Shown: positions 15,468 through 22,812 of the stretch, in pieces
Numbering within the stretch: the stretch's first letter is position 1
Layout: the number at the start of each line of letters is the position of its first letter
Source of the DNA: Sulfitobacter sp.
GTDB taxonomy: Bacteria > Pseudomonadota > Alphaproteobacteria > Rhodobacterales > Rhodobacteraceae
Assembly: GCA_024636405.1 (NCBI GenBank)
Contig: JAGXHC010000220.1
Span: forward strand, 1 to 22,812
Direction of reading: 5' to 3'
DNA length: 22,812 bases
The notes under the pieces: model-generated
Told to the model about the DNA's origin: nothing
Seen by the model: the letters and a program-made list of their open reading frames with translations, nothing else
Databases searched by the model: none
Translations under genes and position numbers: made by a program

Positions 15468-16396
15468 GAGGCGTCTTCTTTTTGATCGGGGGTCAGGATC
15501 GGGCGCATCTGACTGCTGGGTTCATAGGAAAACGGGTCGAAATGCGCGGCAAGGTCGCGCATCTGTCGCAGGCGATCCTGCGCCGGCGCACCGACGCGGG
15601 CGGTGATCCCGCTCAGGAACAGGCCCAGCAGCGCCGAAATGCCTGCCGTGCTATCCAGGAACGTCTTGGTAAAGGTCGCGACCGACAGTACGTGCGGCGT
15701 GTATTGGCGCGGCCATGCGCTGTACCGGTCGGTGATCATGATCAACGGAATGTCGCGCCGCAAGCACAAGTCAGCAATCTTGACCGCCTCATGGGCATAG
15801 GGAACAACTTCAACAAGGATGACGCAGGAGTCTTTGGGCGCCTCGATGAACAACTCAGACCAATTGCCGCTGCGCCCATCGGCAAAGCGCACACCGGGAC
15901 GCGCATATTTGAGGCGCGTGGCGAAATCCATCGCTGTGCCTTTGACACCCTGGAAGCCGGTCACATTCACATGCGCGGCCTTGTCCACCACATCAAGCGC
16001 TGCGCGCCACTGGTCGGTGGCGGCCATGCGGTAGACATCGACGATGGCGTCCAGTTCCAGTTGCAATTGCTCGTTCAACTCTGATCCGCTGCCTTCGGGG
16101 ATGGCGATGCGGCGGTTGCGCAAGCTGCTTTCATCGCCGTCGGGTTTGCGAAACTCGGCGTTCACCGCCGCCTTGAACGCCTTGAAATTGGCATAGCCCA
16201 AACGCCGCACGAAACGGCTGACGGTCATCTCGCTCACGCCCGCGCCATTGGCCAGATCGGCGGCGGTCTCGAACGGCAGATTGTCGAAATTGCGCTCGAC
16301 CCAGAGCGCCACTTCGCTTTCCGCCTTGGACAGATTGCGCGCATTGGTCACGCGTTCGCGGGCCGGGCCGATTGATTTTGCGGTGCCTTTTGTCAT
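15464..16396 (-). CDS. RpiR/MurR-family transcriptional regulator
   Basis: 310 residues. An N-terminal helix-turn-helix (about 20-85) shows AADLANGAGVSEMTVSRFVRRLGY, a pattern typical of the family. A SIS-type sugar-isomerase sensor domain (about 130-270) follows. RpiR regulators usually respond to phosphosugars and control nearby catabolic genes. This one lies inside the operon, with ATGA overlaps on both sides, so it is made together with the importer and hydrolases and probably controls them. An effector that is a sugar phosphate or a muropeptide breakdown product is possible but unproven. Confidence 0.9.
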   Translation of the reverse strand: MTKGTAKSIGPARERVTNARNLSKAESEVALWVERNFDNLPFETAADLANGAGVSEMTVSRFVRRLGYANFKAFKAAVNAEFRKPDGDESSLRNRRIAIPEGSGSELNEQLQLELDAIVDVYRMAATDQWRAALDVVDKAAHVNVTGFQGVKGTAMDFATRLKYARPGVRFADGRSGNWSELFIEAPKDSCVILVEVVPYAHEAVKIADLCLRRDIPLIMITDRYSAWPRQYTPHVLSVATFTKTFLDSTAGISALLGLFLSGITARVGAPAQDRLRQMRDLAAHFDPFSYEPSSQMRPILTPDQKEDAS

Positions 16397-17997
16397 GTGC
16401 TGCTCTCTTGCAGATGCGGGATCGCGTCGATCAACTCGCGTGTATAGGCTTCTTGTGGGTCGTCAAAAACCGCCGCTGTCGCCCCCCGCTCCACGATCTG
16501 TCCGCGCCGCATCACGATAACCGAATTGCATAGTCGCCGGATCACGGCCAAATCGTGGCTGATGAATATCATGGTCAGGCCGCGCTCCTTTTGCAGCTTT
16601 AGCAGTAGGTCCATCACCTGTGCCTGAAGCGTTACATCCAACGCCGACGTTACCTCGTCCGCGATCAGGACGCGCGGATCAAAGGCCAACGCCCGCGCAA
16701 TGGCAACCCGCTGACATTCTCCACCCGAAAGCTGGCGGGGGAAACGGTCGGCCAGTCCGGGTGGCAGGCCGACCTGTTCCATCAGGTCACTGACCCGTGT
16801 AGCCACGGCGTTTTTCGGGCATAGGCGATGGCGGCGCAGCGGTTCGGCAATCGCGGCGGCCACCCTCATGCGCGGGCTCAGCGCCTCAAAGGGGTGTTGG
16901 TAGATAAGCTGCACTTCGCGCAGATAGGCCACCCTGCCCCGCCCGCTTGGATCGGCTGGCACCCCGTCAAACAGGACCGTGCCGCGATGCGGCTTGACCA
17001 GTCCCACCAGTGACCGCGCCAGCGTCGTCTTGCCCGATCCGCTTTCGCCGACGATACCCAATGTCTCGCCTGGTCGCACCGCCAGATCGGCGTCATGCAC
17101 CGCGATAAAACCACCTTCCCGCCGGGCAAACAGATCGGCCAGCGTCTTGCCGCCATAGCGGATCTGGATGCCGCGCGCCTCAACCAACGGTGCCCCGTCC
17201 GACGCCCCGGCCACCGCGCGCAGTTGCAGCCGGTCTGGATGCGACGCGATCAATTTGCGCGTGTATTCATGCTGCGGTGCGTCGATGATCCGCGCCACCG
17301 GGCCGCTTTCCACCAGTCTGGACCGGCGCATCACCACCAGATCGTCACAGACCTGTGCCACAGCGCCCAGATCGTGACTGACAAAAATCATCGACAGGTT
17401 CTGTTCACGCCTGAGCTGCGCCAGCAGGTCCAGCACGCTTTTCTGCACTGTCGCATCCAGCGCCATTGTCGGCTCGTCCGCCAACAGCAGATCAGGCCGA
17501 CACGCCAGCGCCCCGGCAATCATCGCGCGTTGTTTCATGCCGCCGGACAACTGATGTGGATAGGCCCGGACCCAGCGTTCGGGTTCGGGGATGCGCACGA
17601 CGTCCAGCAGACGCAGCACCTCTTCGCGCGCCGCGCTGCCGCGCAAGTCAGTGTGTTTGTACAGGGTTTCGGCCACCTGATCACCGATCCGCATCAAGGG
17701 GTCCAGATGCGAGGCCGGACTTTGAAAGATCATCGCGATGCGCTTGCCCCTGATGGTGTTCAGCTCTGCCTCCGGCATGGTCAGCAGGTCGCGACCATCA
17801 TACGCGGCGCTGCCCGTTATGTTGGCCGTCGGCGGCAACAGGCGCATCAGCGCGCGGCATGTCACCGATTTGCCCGATCCACTTTCCCCGACGACCCCCA
17901 ACGCGGCCCCCTGCTCCAGATCAAAGGAGACATTGTCGACGGCAACCGTCTGTCCAAACCGGACGGACAGATCGCGCACTTGCAACAGCAGGCTCAT
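16393..17997 (-). CDS. Peptide-type ABC importer, fused double ATPase (DppD-DppF-like)
   Basis: 534 residues holding two complete ABC ATPase modules. Module 1 has Walker A GESGSGKS (37-44), signature QLSGGMKQR (about 149-157) and Walker B LLLADEPT (about 170-177). Module 2 has Walker A GESGSGKT (317-324), signature QLSGGECQR (422-430) and Walker B VLIADEVT (about 443-450). Each module ends with the oligopeptide-type C-terminal segment (HEYTRKLI, EAYTRELI). It drives import through the two permeases encoded upstream. It overlaps dppC-like and rpiR-like genes by four bases each. The DppD+DppF fusion is common in this family. Confidence 0.95.
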   Translation of the reverse strand: MSLLLQVRDLSVRFGQTVAVDNVSFDLEQGAALGVVGESGSGKSVTCRALMRLLPPTANITGSAAYDGRDLLTMPEAELNTIRGKRIAMIFQSPASHLDPLMRIGDQVAETLYKHTDLRGSAAREEVLRLLDVVRIPEPERWVRAYPHQLSGGMKQRAMIAGALACRPDLLLADEPTMALDATVQKSVLDLLAQLRREQNLSMIFVSHDLGAVAQVCDDLVVMRRSRLVESGPVARIIDAPQHEYTRKLIASHPDRLQLRAVAGASDGAPLVEARGIQIRYGGKTLADLFARREGGFIAVHDADLAVRPGETLGIVGESGSGKTTLARSLVGLVKPHRGTVLFDGVPADPSGRGRVAYLREVQLIYQHPFEALSPRMRVAAAIAEPLRRHRLCPKNAVATRVSDLMEQVGLPPGLADRFPRQLSGGECQRVAIARALAFDPRVLIADEVTSALDVTLQAQVMDLLLKLQKERGLTMIFISHDLAVIRRLCNSVIVMRRGQIVERGATAAVFDDPQEAYTRELIDAIPHLQESST

Positions 17998-18797
17998 CGT
18001 TCGATCCTTAACATCCGCGCCAGCCCGTCACCGATCAACGCAAAGCCCACGCCGATCATCACCATCGCCAGTCCGGGGAAAAAGCTGATCCACCAGGCGC
18101 TCGAGATATAGTTCTGGCCCTCTGCGATCATCACGCCCCATTCGGCGGCGGGTGGCGACACCCCCATGCCCAGAAATCCAAGGGCGGCTCCGAAAAGGAT
18201 CACCAGCGTCACATCCGTCATCAGATAGACAACGACCGGCGACAGCGAATTGGGCAGGACATGGCGCAGCAGGATATAGCCATGCGAAAACCCCATAGAG
18301 CGCGCCGCCAGAATAAATTCGGACTGCCGCAGCACCAGCGCCTCGGCGCGGGACAGCCGGGCGTAGCCGACCCAGCCAACCAGTGCCAACGCAATGAAGT
18401 AATTCTCGATCCCCGGCCCCAGCACCGCCACGATGGACAAGACCAGCACGAAAAACGGGAACGGCACGGTGATGTCGACAAGACGCATCGCGATGGTGTC
18501 GACCCAGCCCCCAAAATACCCCGCCATCAGCCCGATTGTCATCCCGATCACCAGCGGCGCAATCACCCCCAGCAGCCCGATATAAAGCGCCAGCCGCGCG
18601 CCATAGACCACCCGGCTGTAGGTGTCGCGCCCGACGTTGTCGGTGCCGAACCAATGCGCATCCCCCGGCGCTTGCAGAATTGCGCTAAAGTCGATGGCAT
18701 AGGGATCATGGGTGGCCAGCAGCGGCGCGATCAGCGCGATCAGGCACCACATCAGAACCAGCGCCACACCCGACACAAACATCGGCGACATCCTCAT
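17994..18797 (-). CDS. Peptide-type ABC importer permease (DppC-like)
   Basis: 267 residues with about six hydrophobic segments. GTDNVGRDTYSRVVYGARLAL is a hallmark of DppC/OppC permeases (part shown as landmark), and the EAA loop is seen around RAEALVLRQSEFILAARSMG followed by RHVLPNSLSPV. It forms the membrane channel with the DppB-like partner. Its ATG overlaps the DppB-like stop. An in-frame ATG six bases downstream is an alternative start. Confidence 0.94.
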   Translation of the reverse strand: MRMSPMFVSGVALVLMWCLIALIAPLLATHDPYAIDFSAILQAPGDAHWFGTDNVGRDTYSRVVYGARLALYIGLLGVIAPLVIGMTIGLMAGYFGGWVDTIAMRLVDITVPFPFFVLVLSIVAVLGPGIENYFIALALVGWVGYARLSRAEALVLRQSEFILAARSMGFSHGYILLRHVLPNSLSPVVVYLMTDVTLVILFGAALGFLGMGVSPPAAEWGVMIAEGQNYISSAWWISFFPGLAMVMIGVGFALIGDGLARMLRIER

Positions 18798-19732
18798 GGT
18801 GTCACCCGCGGATCAATCAGCGCCGACAGCAGATCAACCGCCAGCATGACAAGGATCGTCGTCAGCGCAAAGACCAGCGTCGCCCCCTGCACCACGAAAT
18901 AATCGCGTGCCAAAATGCTGTCGACCATCAGCTTGCCCATGCCCGGCACCGCATAGACGGTTTCGACAATCACCGACCCGCCCAACAGGTAGGCCACGAT
19001 GACTGCGAACAAGTTCAGCGTCGGCAGGACCGAATTGGGAAAGACATGGGTGCGAAAGATCTGGCGGTCACCCAGCCCTTTGGATTTGCCCGTCAGCACG
19101 TAATCGCGGTTCATTTCATCCAGCAGCGCGGATCGCAGGGTCCGCACGAGGATCGGCACCACCCAGATCATCGTGGACAGCGCGGGCAGGAACAAGTGCA
19201 CGAAATGATCCGCCACCGTGTCGCCAAACCCGCTGACCGGAAACCAGCCAAGCGTCACCCCAAAGAAGCGCGCAAAAAGCAGCGCCAGCCAGAAAACCGG
19301 TATCGCGAGACCCAGCACGCCAAGCAGGCGGATCACCTGATCTGCCGGCCCGTTTTGCCGCTTGGCCGACCAGACCGACAGCGCGATCACCGGCGGCAGG
19401 GTCAGCACGACGGTGTAAAGCACAAGGAACAAAGTGACCGGATAATGCTGCGCAATCAGCTGTGACACCGGCAGGCGATACCGCAGCGACGCCCCCAGAT
19501 CACCGGTCATCAGGTTCTTGAGATACGTGAAATACTGCACGAAGACCGGCTCATCCAAACCGTACTGGTTGCGAATAATCGCAATGGTTTCGGCCGACGC
19601 GCGGTCACCCACCAACAACCGGATCGGGTCGCCCGGCGTCGAGACCATCAACGTGAAGGTGATGATGCTGACGCCCAGCAGAACAGGAATGGCCTGCACC
19701 AGCCGATAGGCGATAAATCGCAAGGTGTTCAC
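18794..19732 (-). CDS. Peptide-type ABC importer permease (DppB-like)
   Basis: 312 residues. The N-terminus RFIAYRLVQAIPVLLGVSII and the PGDPIRLLVG segment are typical of DppB/OppB permeases. The EAA loop lies near MNRDYVLTGKSKGLGDRQI, followed by HVFPNSVLPTLNL and VETVYAVPGMGKLMVDSI. Translation starts at GTG 19732 with AGGA seven bases upstream. It is the first permease gene after the binding-protein gene, from which it is separated by 70 bp containing a strong hairpin. Confidence 0.94.
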   Translation of the reverse strand: MNTLRFIAYRLVQAIPVLLGVSIITFTLMVSTPGDPIRLLVGDRASAETIAIIRNQYGLDEPVFVQYFTYLKNLMTGDLGASLRYRLPVSQLIAQHYPVTLFLVLYTVVLTLPPVIALSVWSAKRQNGPADQVIRLLGVLGLAIPVFWLALLFARFFGVTLGWFPVSGFGDTVADHFVHLFLPALSTMIWVVPILVRTLRSALLDEMNRDYVLTGKSKGLGDRQIFRTHVFPNSVLPTLNLFAVIVAYLLGGSVIVETVYAVPGMGKLMVDSILARDYFVVQGATLVFALTTILVMLAVDLLSALIDPRVTP

Positions 19733-19759
19733 TGGATATCCTGAGTCAAAAGGAAAAGG

Positions 19760-19791
19760 CCGGGCGGCCCGTAATCAGCAGGGCCGCCCGG
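19760..19791 (-). terminator. Strong hairpin between the binding-protein gene and the permease genes
   Basis: CCGGGCGGCCC (19760-19770) and GGGCCGCCCGG (19781-19791) form a perfect 11-bp GC stem with a ten-base loop. On the transcribed minus strand it is followed by CCTTTTCCTTTTG. It starts just after the binding-protein stop. It probably ends a share of transcripts or protects the upstream message, giving more binding protein than permease, as is common in ABC importer operons. Confidence 0.75.
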
Positions 19792-19802
19792 TGCCGCGAC
19801 AC

Positions 19803-21302
19803 TCAGCCGCCGGTCAGTTCGGCGTCTTCCAACGTCCATTGCAACGATGGCGTCAGGGACAACCCCTTTACACGGTCAGAATAGGCGTTCGAAAAGGGCG
19901 CGTAGTACAGCGGGATCTGCGCCAGATCATCGACCGAAATCTGCTGGATCTTGCTATACATTTCCGCCCGTTTGGCGTCGTCCCGTTCGCGCAGCGCTTC
20001 GTCAGTCAGCTTGTTCAGCTCTTCGTTGTGGTAGTTGGTGTAATACGACTTGCTGCCACAGGTGTCACACAACGCCCACCGCACAGCCAGATCGGGGTCT
20101 TCGGTTTCGTTGTAGTACCACGACGTGGTGACCTGATAATCGCCCTCTGCCAACTTGGACCACCACAGCCCGGCATCGACACGCTCCACCGTGGTTTTGA
20201 ACCCCACCGCGTCCCACTGCGCCTTGAGCAACGTCGCGATCTGCTCTGCCGTTGGTGTGATCATCAGCGTGATCTCGGTGCCCAACAGGCCTTCGTCCTC
20301 CAGCAGTTTGCGCGCGGCAGCCGGATCATGTGCCGGCATCTGAATATCCGGATCATAATAGTTCAATGCGTTCGACAATGTGCTATTGGCCACCTTTGCC
20401 ATGCCCAGCGTGACCGCTTTTGTCATCGCTTCGCGGTCGAGTGCCAAAGCAGCCGCCTTGCGAACGTTGAGATTGTCAAACGGGGCCTTGGTGTGATTGG
20501 GCATCACCAGGTACAGCACCGTCGAAGGCTCCAGCGTGACCGACACGCCATCGGTATTGTTGACCTCTTCCACTTGCGCCCACGGCACGTGACGGTCCAC
20601 GTCAATCTCACCGGCCATGGCCATGGTTGCGCGGGCGTTGTCATCGCTGACCTCGATAAATTCAACATTCTTGATCTTGGGCAGCCCTTCGCGCCAGTAA
20701 TGCGGGTTGGCGACCATGGACAACCGATCGTTCGGTTTCCATTCCTTGATCATATAGGGGCCAGAGGTCACCGGATTGGTTGCGAACGCCTCATCGCCGC
20801 GCTCTTGCACATCGTCCTTGCTGACGATCCCGGCGTTAAAGATTTCAAGGTTCGACAGCATCGGTGCGCTGGCGTGTTCCAGCGTAAGTTGCAGCGTATC
20901 CTCGTCCAGCGCGGTGAATTCCTTAACCGGCGCAAACCCGGCAGGATAGGCCGATTTTTCGTCCTTGCTGACGCGGTTCAGACTGAATGCCGCGTCTTCG
21001 GCGGTAATCTCCGTTCCGTCCGAAAACTTTGCCTCGCGCAACTCAAACGTATAGGTCAGCCCATCCTCGGACACTTCCCAGCTTTCGGCTAGCCCGGCTT
21101 GCAGCTTGCCGTCCGCGTCCTTGCGCAACAGCCGCGTATAAAGCTGGCCATACGCCTCGATATTCCCGGCCGCAGCCGAGAGGATCGGGTCGAGCACGGT
21201 GACCTTGTTGGGGGATGCGATACGGATAGTGTCCTGAGCAGCCAGAACCGTTCCCGAAAGCATCAACGCCATGGCGGCAGATATGATCTTGTCGGTCGTC
21301 AT
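19803..21302 (-). CDS. Periplasmic substrate-binding protein, family 5 (DppA/OppA-like)
   Basis: 499 residues from ATG 21302, which has AGGAG ten bases upstream; a TTG at 21332 is in frame but lacks such a site. A signal peptide ends near VLAAQD (about residue 22). Family 5 landmarks are the ILSAAAGNIEAYGQLYTRLL and GLAESWEVSEDGLTYTFELR segments, DGTEITAEDAAFS, and PLYYAPFSNAY near the end. It captures a peptide or similar ligand in the periplasm for the importer. There is no lipobox cysteine, so it should be soluble. First gene of the operon. The exact ligand cannot be told from sequence. Confidence 0.94.
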   Translation of the reverse strand: MTTDKIISAAMALMLSGTVLAAQDTIRIASPNKVTVLDPILSAAAGNIEAYGQLYTRLLRKDADGKLQAGLAESWEVSEDGLTYTFELREAKFSDGTEITAEDAAFSLNRVSKDEKSAYPAGFAPVKEFTALDEDTLQLTLEHASAPMLSNLEIFNAGIVSKDDVQERGDEAFATNPVTSGPYMIKEWKPNDRLSMVANPHYWREGLPKIKNVEFIEVSDDNARATMAMAGEIDVDRHVPWAQVEEVNNTDGVSVTLEPSTVLYLVMPNHTKAPFDNLNVRKAAALALDREAMTKAVTLGMAKVANSTLSNALNYYDPDIQMPAHDPAAARKLLEDEGLLGTEITLMITPTAEQIATLLKAQWDAVGFKTTVERVDAGLWWSKLAEGDYQVTTSWYYNETEDPDLAVRWALCDTCGSKSYYTNYHNEELNKLTDEALRERDDAKRAEMYSKIQQISVDDLAQIPLYYAPFSNAYSDRVKGLSLTPSLQWTLEDAELTGG

Positions 21303-21746
21303 TTTTTTTCTCCTGTTGGATTCCCTGCTCAATTTGGTAGCAAACTATCATACCTCGTGTGAAGTGTTATTTTTTTAGCCGAACTGTTGAACCACTGATC
21401 GCGAACGCAAAGATCGGCCATGAAACTTCGTTCAAGTGCCATTGCCACCGTGTCCCGACACGGTATGCACAAGCCTTGTTCCTCAGAATTGCGGGAAGGC
21501 CAAGTTGTTGTTTTTGCCGCAGGAGCGTCTCTACATTGCGCTAGCGCGGCAAGAGAGGCTCATCTTTGCTTTCGACAATCATTGCCCGCACAACATGCTA
21601 TCATTTTTCAGGGTGGCGCCATCGCAAGGCTCCGCATTGTCCGCGACCCTTAGGCAGAATACGTTACCCCGATCGGCACCTTTTGAGGCAAACTGTGCGA
21701 GTTGGGACGACCCGATTGCCCTTATGTCCGAAGCGTGGGCCATGGA
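21303..21746. other. Intergenic region upstream of the importer operon
   Basis: About 440 bp without an intact gene. It must hold the promoter of the binding-protein gene; TATGAT on the minus strand (21352-21347) is a possible -10 element but no good -35 is seen. The plus-strand Rieske-like relic fills the middle. An imperfect repeat with four-base arms (GGTA...TACC, about 21337-21355) is too weak to call an operator. Confidence 0.5.
21420..21653 (+). pseudogene. Probable relic of a Rieske-type [2Fe-2S] ferredoxin gene
   Basis: No intact gene fits here, but the plus strand reads like a broken Rieske domain. The frame starting at 21420 gives CSSELREGQVVVFAAG. The next frame continues with ERLYIALARQERLIFAF then DNHCPHNM, which contains the Cys-x-His pair of a Rieske cluster in its usual context. 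The first frame resumes with FQGGAIARLRIVRDP and a stop at 21651. Two compensating frameshifts would join these pieces in the order seen in real Rieske ferredoxins. The second Cys-x-x-His pair is missing. It would lie just past RLRIV. Chance similarity cannot be excluded. It may be a decayed gene or, less likely, sequencing error. Confidence 0.4.
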
Positions 21747-22454
21747 CTATTTTGCAGAGGACAGCACGATCTCACGGAAAAATCCATCGCTTTGCGTGCC
21801 GGTGTTGTCGCTGTCACAAAAGAACCCCAGCACCTGAAGCCGCGGCGTCCCCGTGCCGCCGATATCGCTGTAAAGCTGGCGCAGGTCGACCGTTTGATCG
21901 TGCCAAACCCCAACATTTTCGTCCAAGCCATTGGCAACCAAGTGATGGAATGTGCCAATGATCTTGTAGTCACCGGGGGCATATATCCGGTTGCTCCAGA
22001 TGATCTCGGCGCTCTTGGTCTTCCCCGTTTCGTTCGAGAACTGCAGATAGAAGCGCAGCGGGTGATCATCGCCATCTTCGAGATCTTCGTCGACCGTACT
22101 CTTGATCGGCGTCGTCACCTTCCACTGCCAAGACAGGATCGGCAGGTCACTCAGCGCGATATCCGTGTCCCGTGCCAGGATAGAGGCGCTGTTATTTGTC
22201 GTGCATCGCAACGCACGCGCGCCGTCTTTTTCGGTCATTTGGTAATGGGTTGGCGTGATCCGAAAGAACCTCTGTTCTTTCCAGCCACCACCAAAATTAT
22301 CCGTGTCGAGATCGTCCAACAGATTGATAGGCCCCGAGGCCGCCACAAGTGGCTTGCCTGTCTCCCAAAACGGTGCGCGCACCCATATAAAGGCCGCATA
22401 GCCCGCAGCCAGAATGATAGCCAAAGCTACAATCGCAACGATGGGCTTGCGCAT
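21747..22454 (-). CDS. DUF3047 family protein, exported or membrane-anchored
   Basis: 235 residues with an N-terminal hydrophobic segment (about 5-25, after MRKP) that serves as signal peptide or anchor. The rest matches the DUF3047 pattern: LSWQWKV, EDGDDHPLRFYLQF, AEIIWSNR, GTFHHLVANG and GVWHDQTVDLRQLY, the aromatic-rich beta-sandwich layout I recall for this family. Function unknown. No operon partner on its left; its stop lies 28 bases past the middle of the region holding the Rieske relic. A gap of about 100 bp separates it from the gene to the right. Confidence 0.8.
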   Translation of the reverse strand: MRKPIVAIVALAIILAAGYAAFIWVRAPFWETGKPLVAASGPINLLDDLDTDNFGGGWKEQRFFRITPTHYQMTEKDGARALRCTTNNSASILARDTDIALSDLPILSWQWKVTTPIKSTVDEDLEDGDDHPLRFYLQFSNETGKTKSAEIIWSNRIYAPGDYKIIGTFHHLVANGLDENVGVWHDQTVDLRQLYSDIGGTGTPRLQVLGFFCDSDNTGTQSDGFFREIVLSSAK

Positions 22455-22558
22455 AGTCGTGCGTCCTTATGATCTGAAATCCTGACGCGCCAGCCGGTGC
22501 AAAGGTGGCAAATTGAACAGGACCGTGCAGGGTCTACCAACCCGAAGCAACATCGTGC

Positions 22559-22812
22559 TCACTTTGTTAATGGGGTGTTTGCACGTGCTTTGCGCCACCC
22601 GTCGATTGTGAAATGATCATACTCGCGCAGCACGAACAATGCGATCGCCGAACCCAAAGCTGGGACTGCGGCCCACATCAGGTTATTGGGATATTGGGTG
22701 AAATTCATGAGGTTCGGAATTGACGCCAACACCCCGGCTGCCTGCATCAAAGCCAACGCGGCATAGCTCAAGCTGCGCATAAAACCCAAGACGAAGGCGA
22801 GGACGATCACCA
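22559..22812 (-). CDS. Small membrane protein, 5' end cut by window edge
   Basis: At least 84 codons stay open to the right edge; a GTG at 22810 could be the start, but the frame may continue beyond. Two or three hydrophobic segments are visible (about residues 1-30 and 43-60), followed by a charged tail with REYDHFTIDGWRKAR. Family not recognised. Confidence 0.55.
   Translation of the reverse strand, partial: VIVLAFVLGFMRSLSYAALALMQAAGVLASIPNLMNFTQYPNNLMWAAVPALGSAIALFVLREYDHFTIDGWRKARANTPLTK

Noticed and set aside
19725..21092. A 455-codon plus-strand frame opposite the binding-protein gene
   Set aside because: Antisense shadow of a family 5 binding protein with a clear signal peptide.
1..22812. 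CRISPR arrays, tRNA or rRNA genes, transposases, integrases or attachment repeats
   Set aside because: No regularly spaced direct repeats, no tRNA-like cloverleaf and no mobile-element protein were recognised on either strand.

Overview
The window is GC-rich and densely packed. It looks like chromosome or plasmid sequence from an alphaproteobacterium, most likely a Rhodobacterales/Roseobacter-type organism. This rests on gene families and order (norCBQD, an NnrR-like regulator, pseudoazurin-nirK-nirV, nnrS/nnrU, translationally coupled genes) and is an inference, since no 16S gene is present. No tRNA, rRNA, CRISPR array, insertion sequence or transposase was seen.

Region 1 (1-1754, minus) holds most of a membrane-bound CHASE-domain histidine kinase whose C-terminal end lies outside the window. 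Region 2 (1857-13001) is a denitrification island for reducing nitrite to NO and NO to N2O. A minus-strand unit runs norC-norB-norQ-norD and ends with two small membrane-protein genes (58 and 90 aa) where norEF would be expected. Divergent from norC is a small DUF1858 protein. An NnrR-type Crp/Fnr regulator without cysteines follows, then a plus-strand unit pseudoazurin-nirK-nirV. Convergent to that is a minus-strand unit of a group III truncated globin, nnrS and nnrU. Two perfect TTGCG-N4-CGCAA palindromes, one between norC and the DUF1858 gene and one ahead of pseudoazurin, are the likely binding sites of the encoded regulator. Pseudoazurin would carry electrons to NirK, NorCB would remove the NO produced, NorQD would activate NorCB, and the globin and NnrS/NnrU would act in NO handling.

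Region 3 (13253-21302, minus) is one tightly coupled operon: a peptide-type ABC importer (binding protein, two permeases, a fused double ATPase), an RpiR-family regulator, a P1/DmpA-type aminopeptidase and a C45-type Ntn amidase/acyltransferase. It reads as uptake plus intracellular hydrolysis of an unusual amide or peptide. An 11-bp hairpin lies between the binding-protein gene and the first permease gene.

Region 4 (21303-22812) holds what looks like a decayed Rieske-type [2Fe-2S] gene on the plus strand, a DUF3047 protein and the end of a small membrane protein cut by the window edge.

Points most worth following: the match between the palindromes and the changed recognition helix of the regulator, the altered type-1 copper loop of NirK, the DUF1858 gene sharing the nor control region, the two-hydrolase importer operon, and the Rieske relic.
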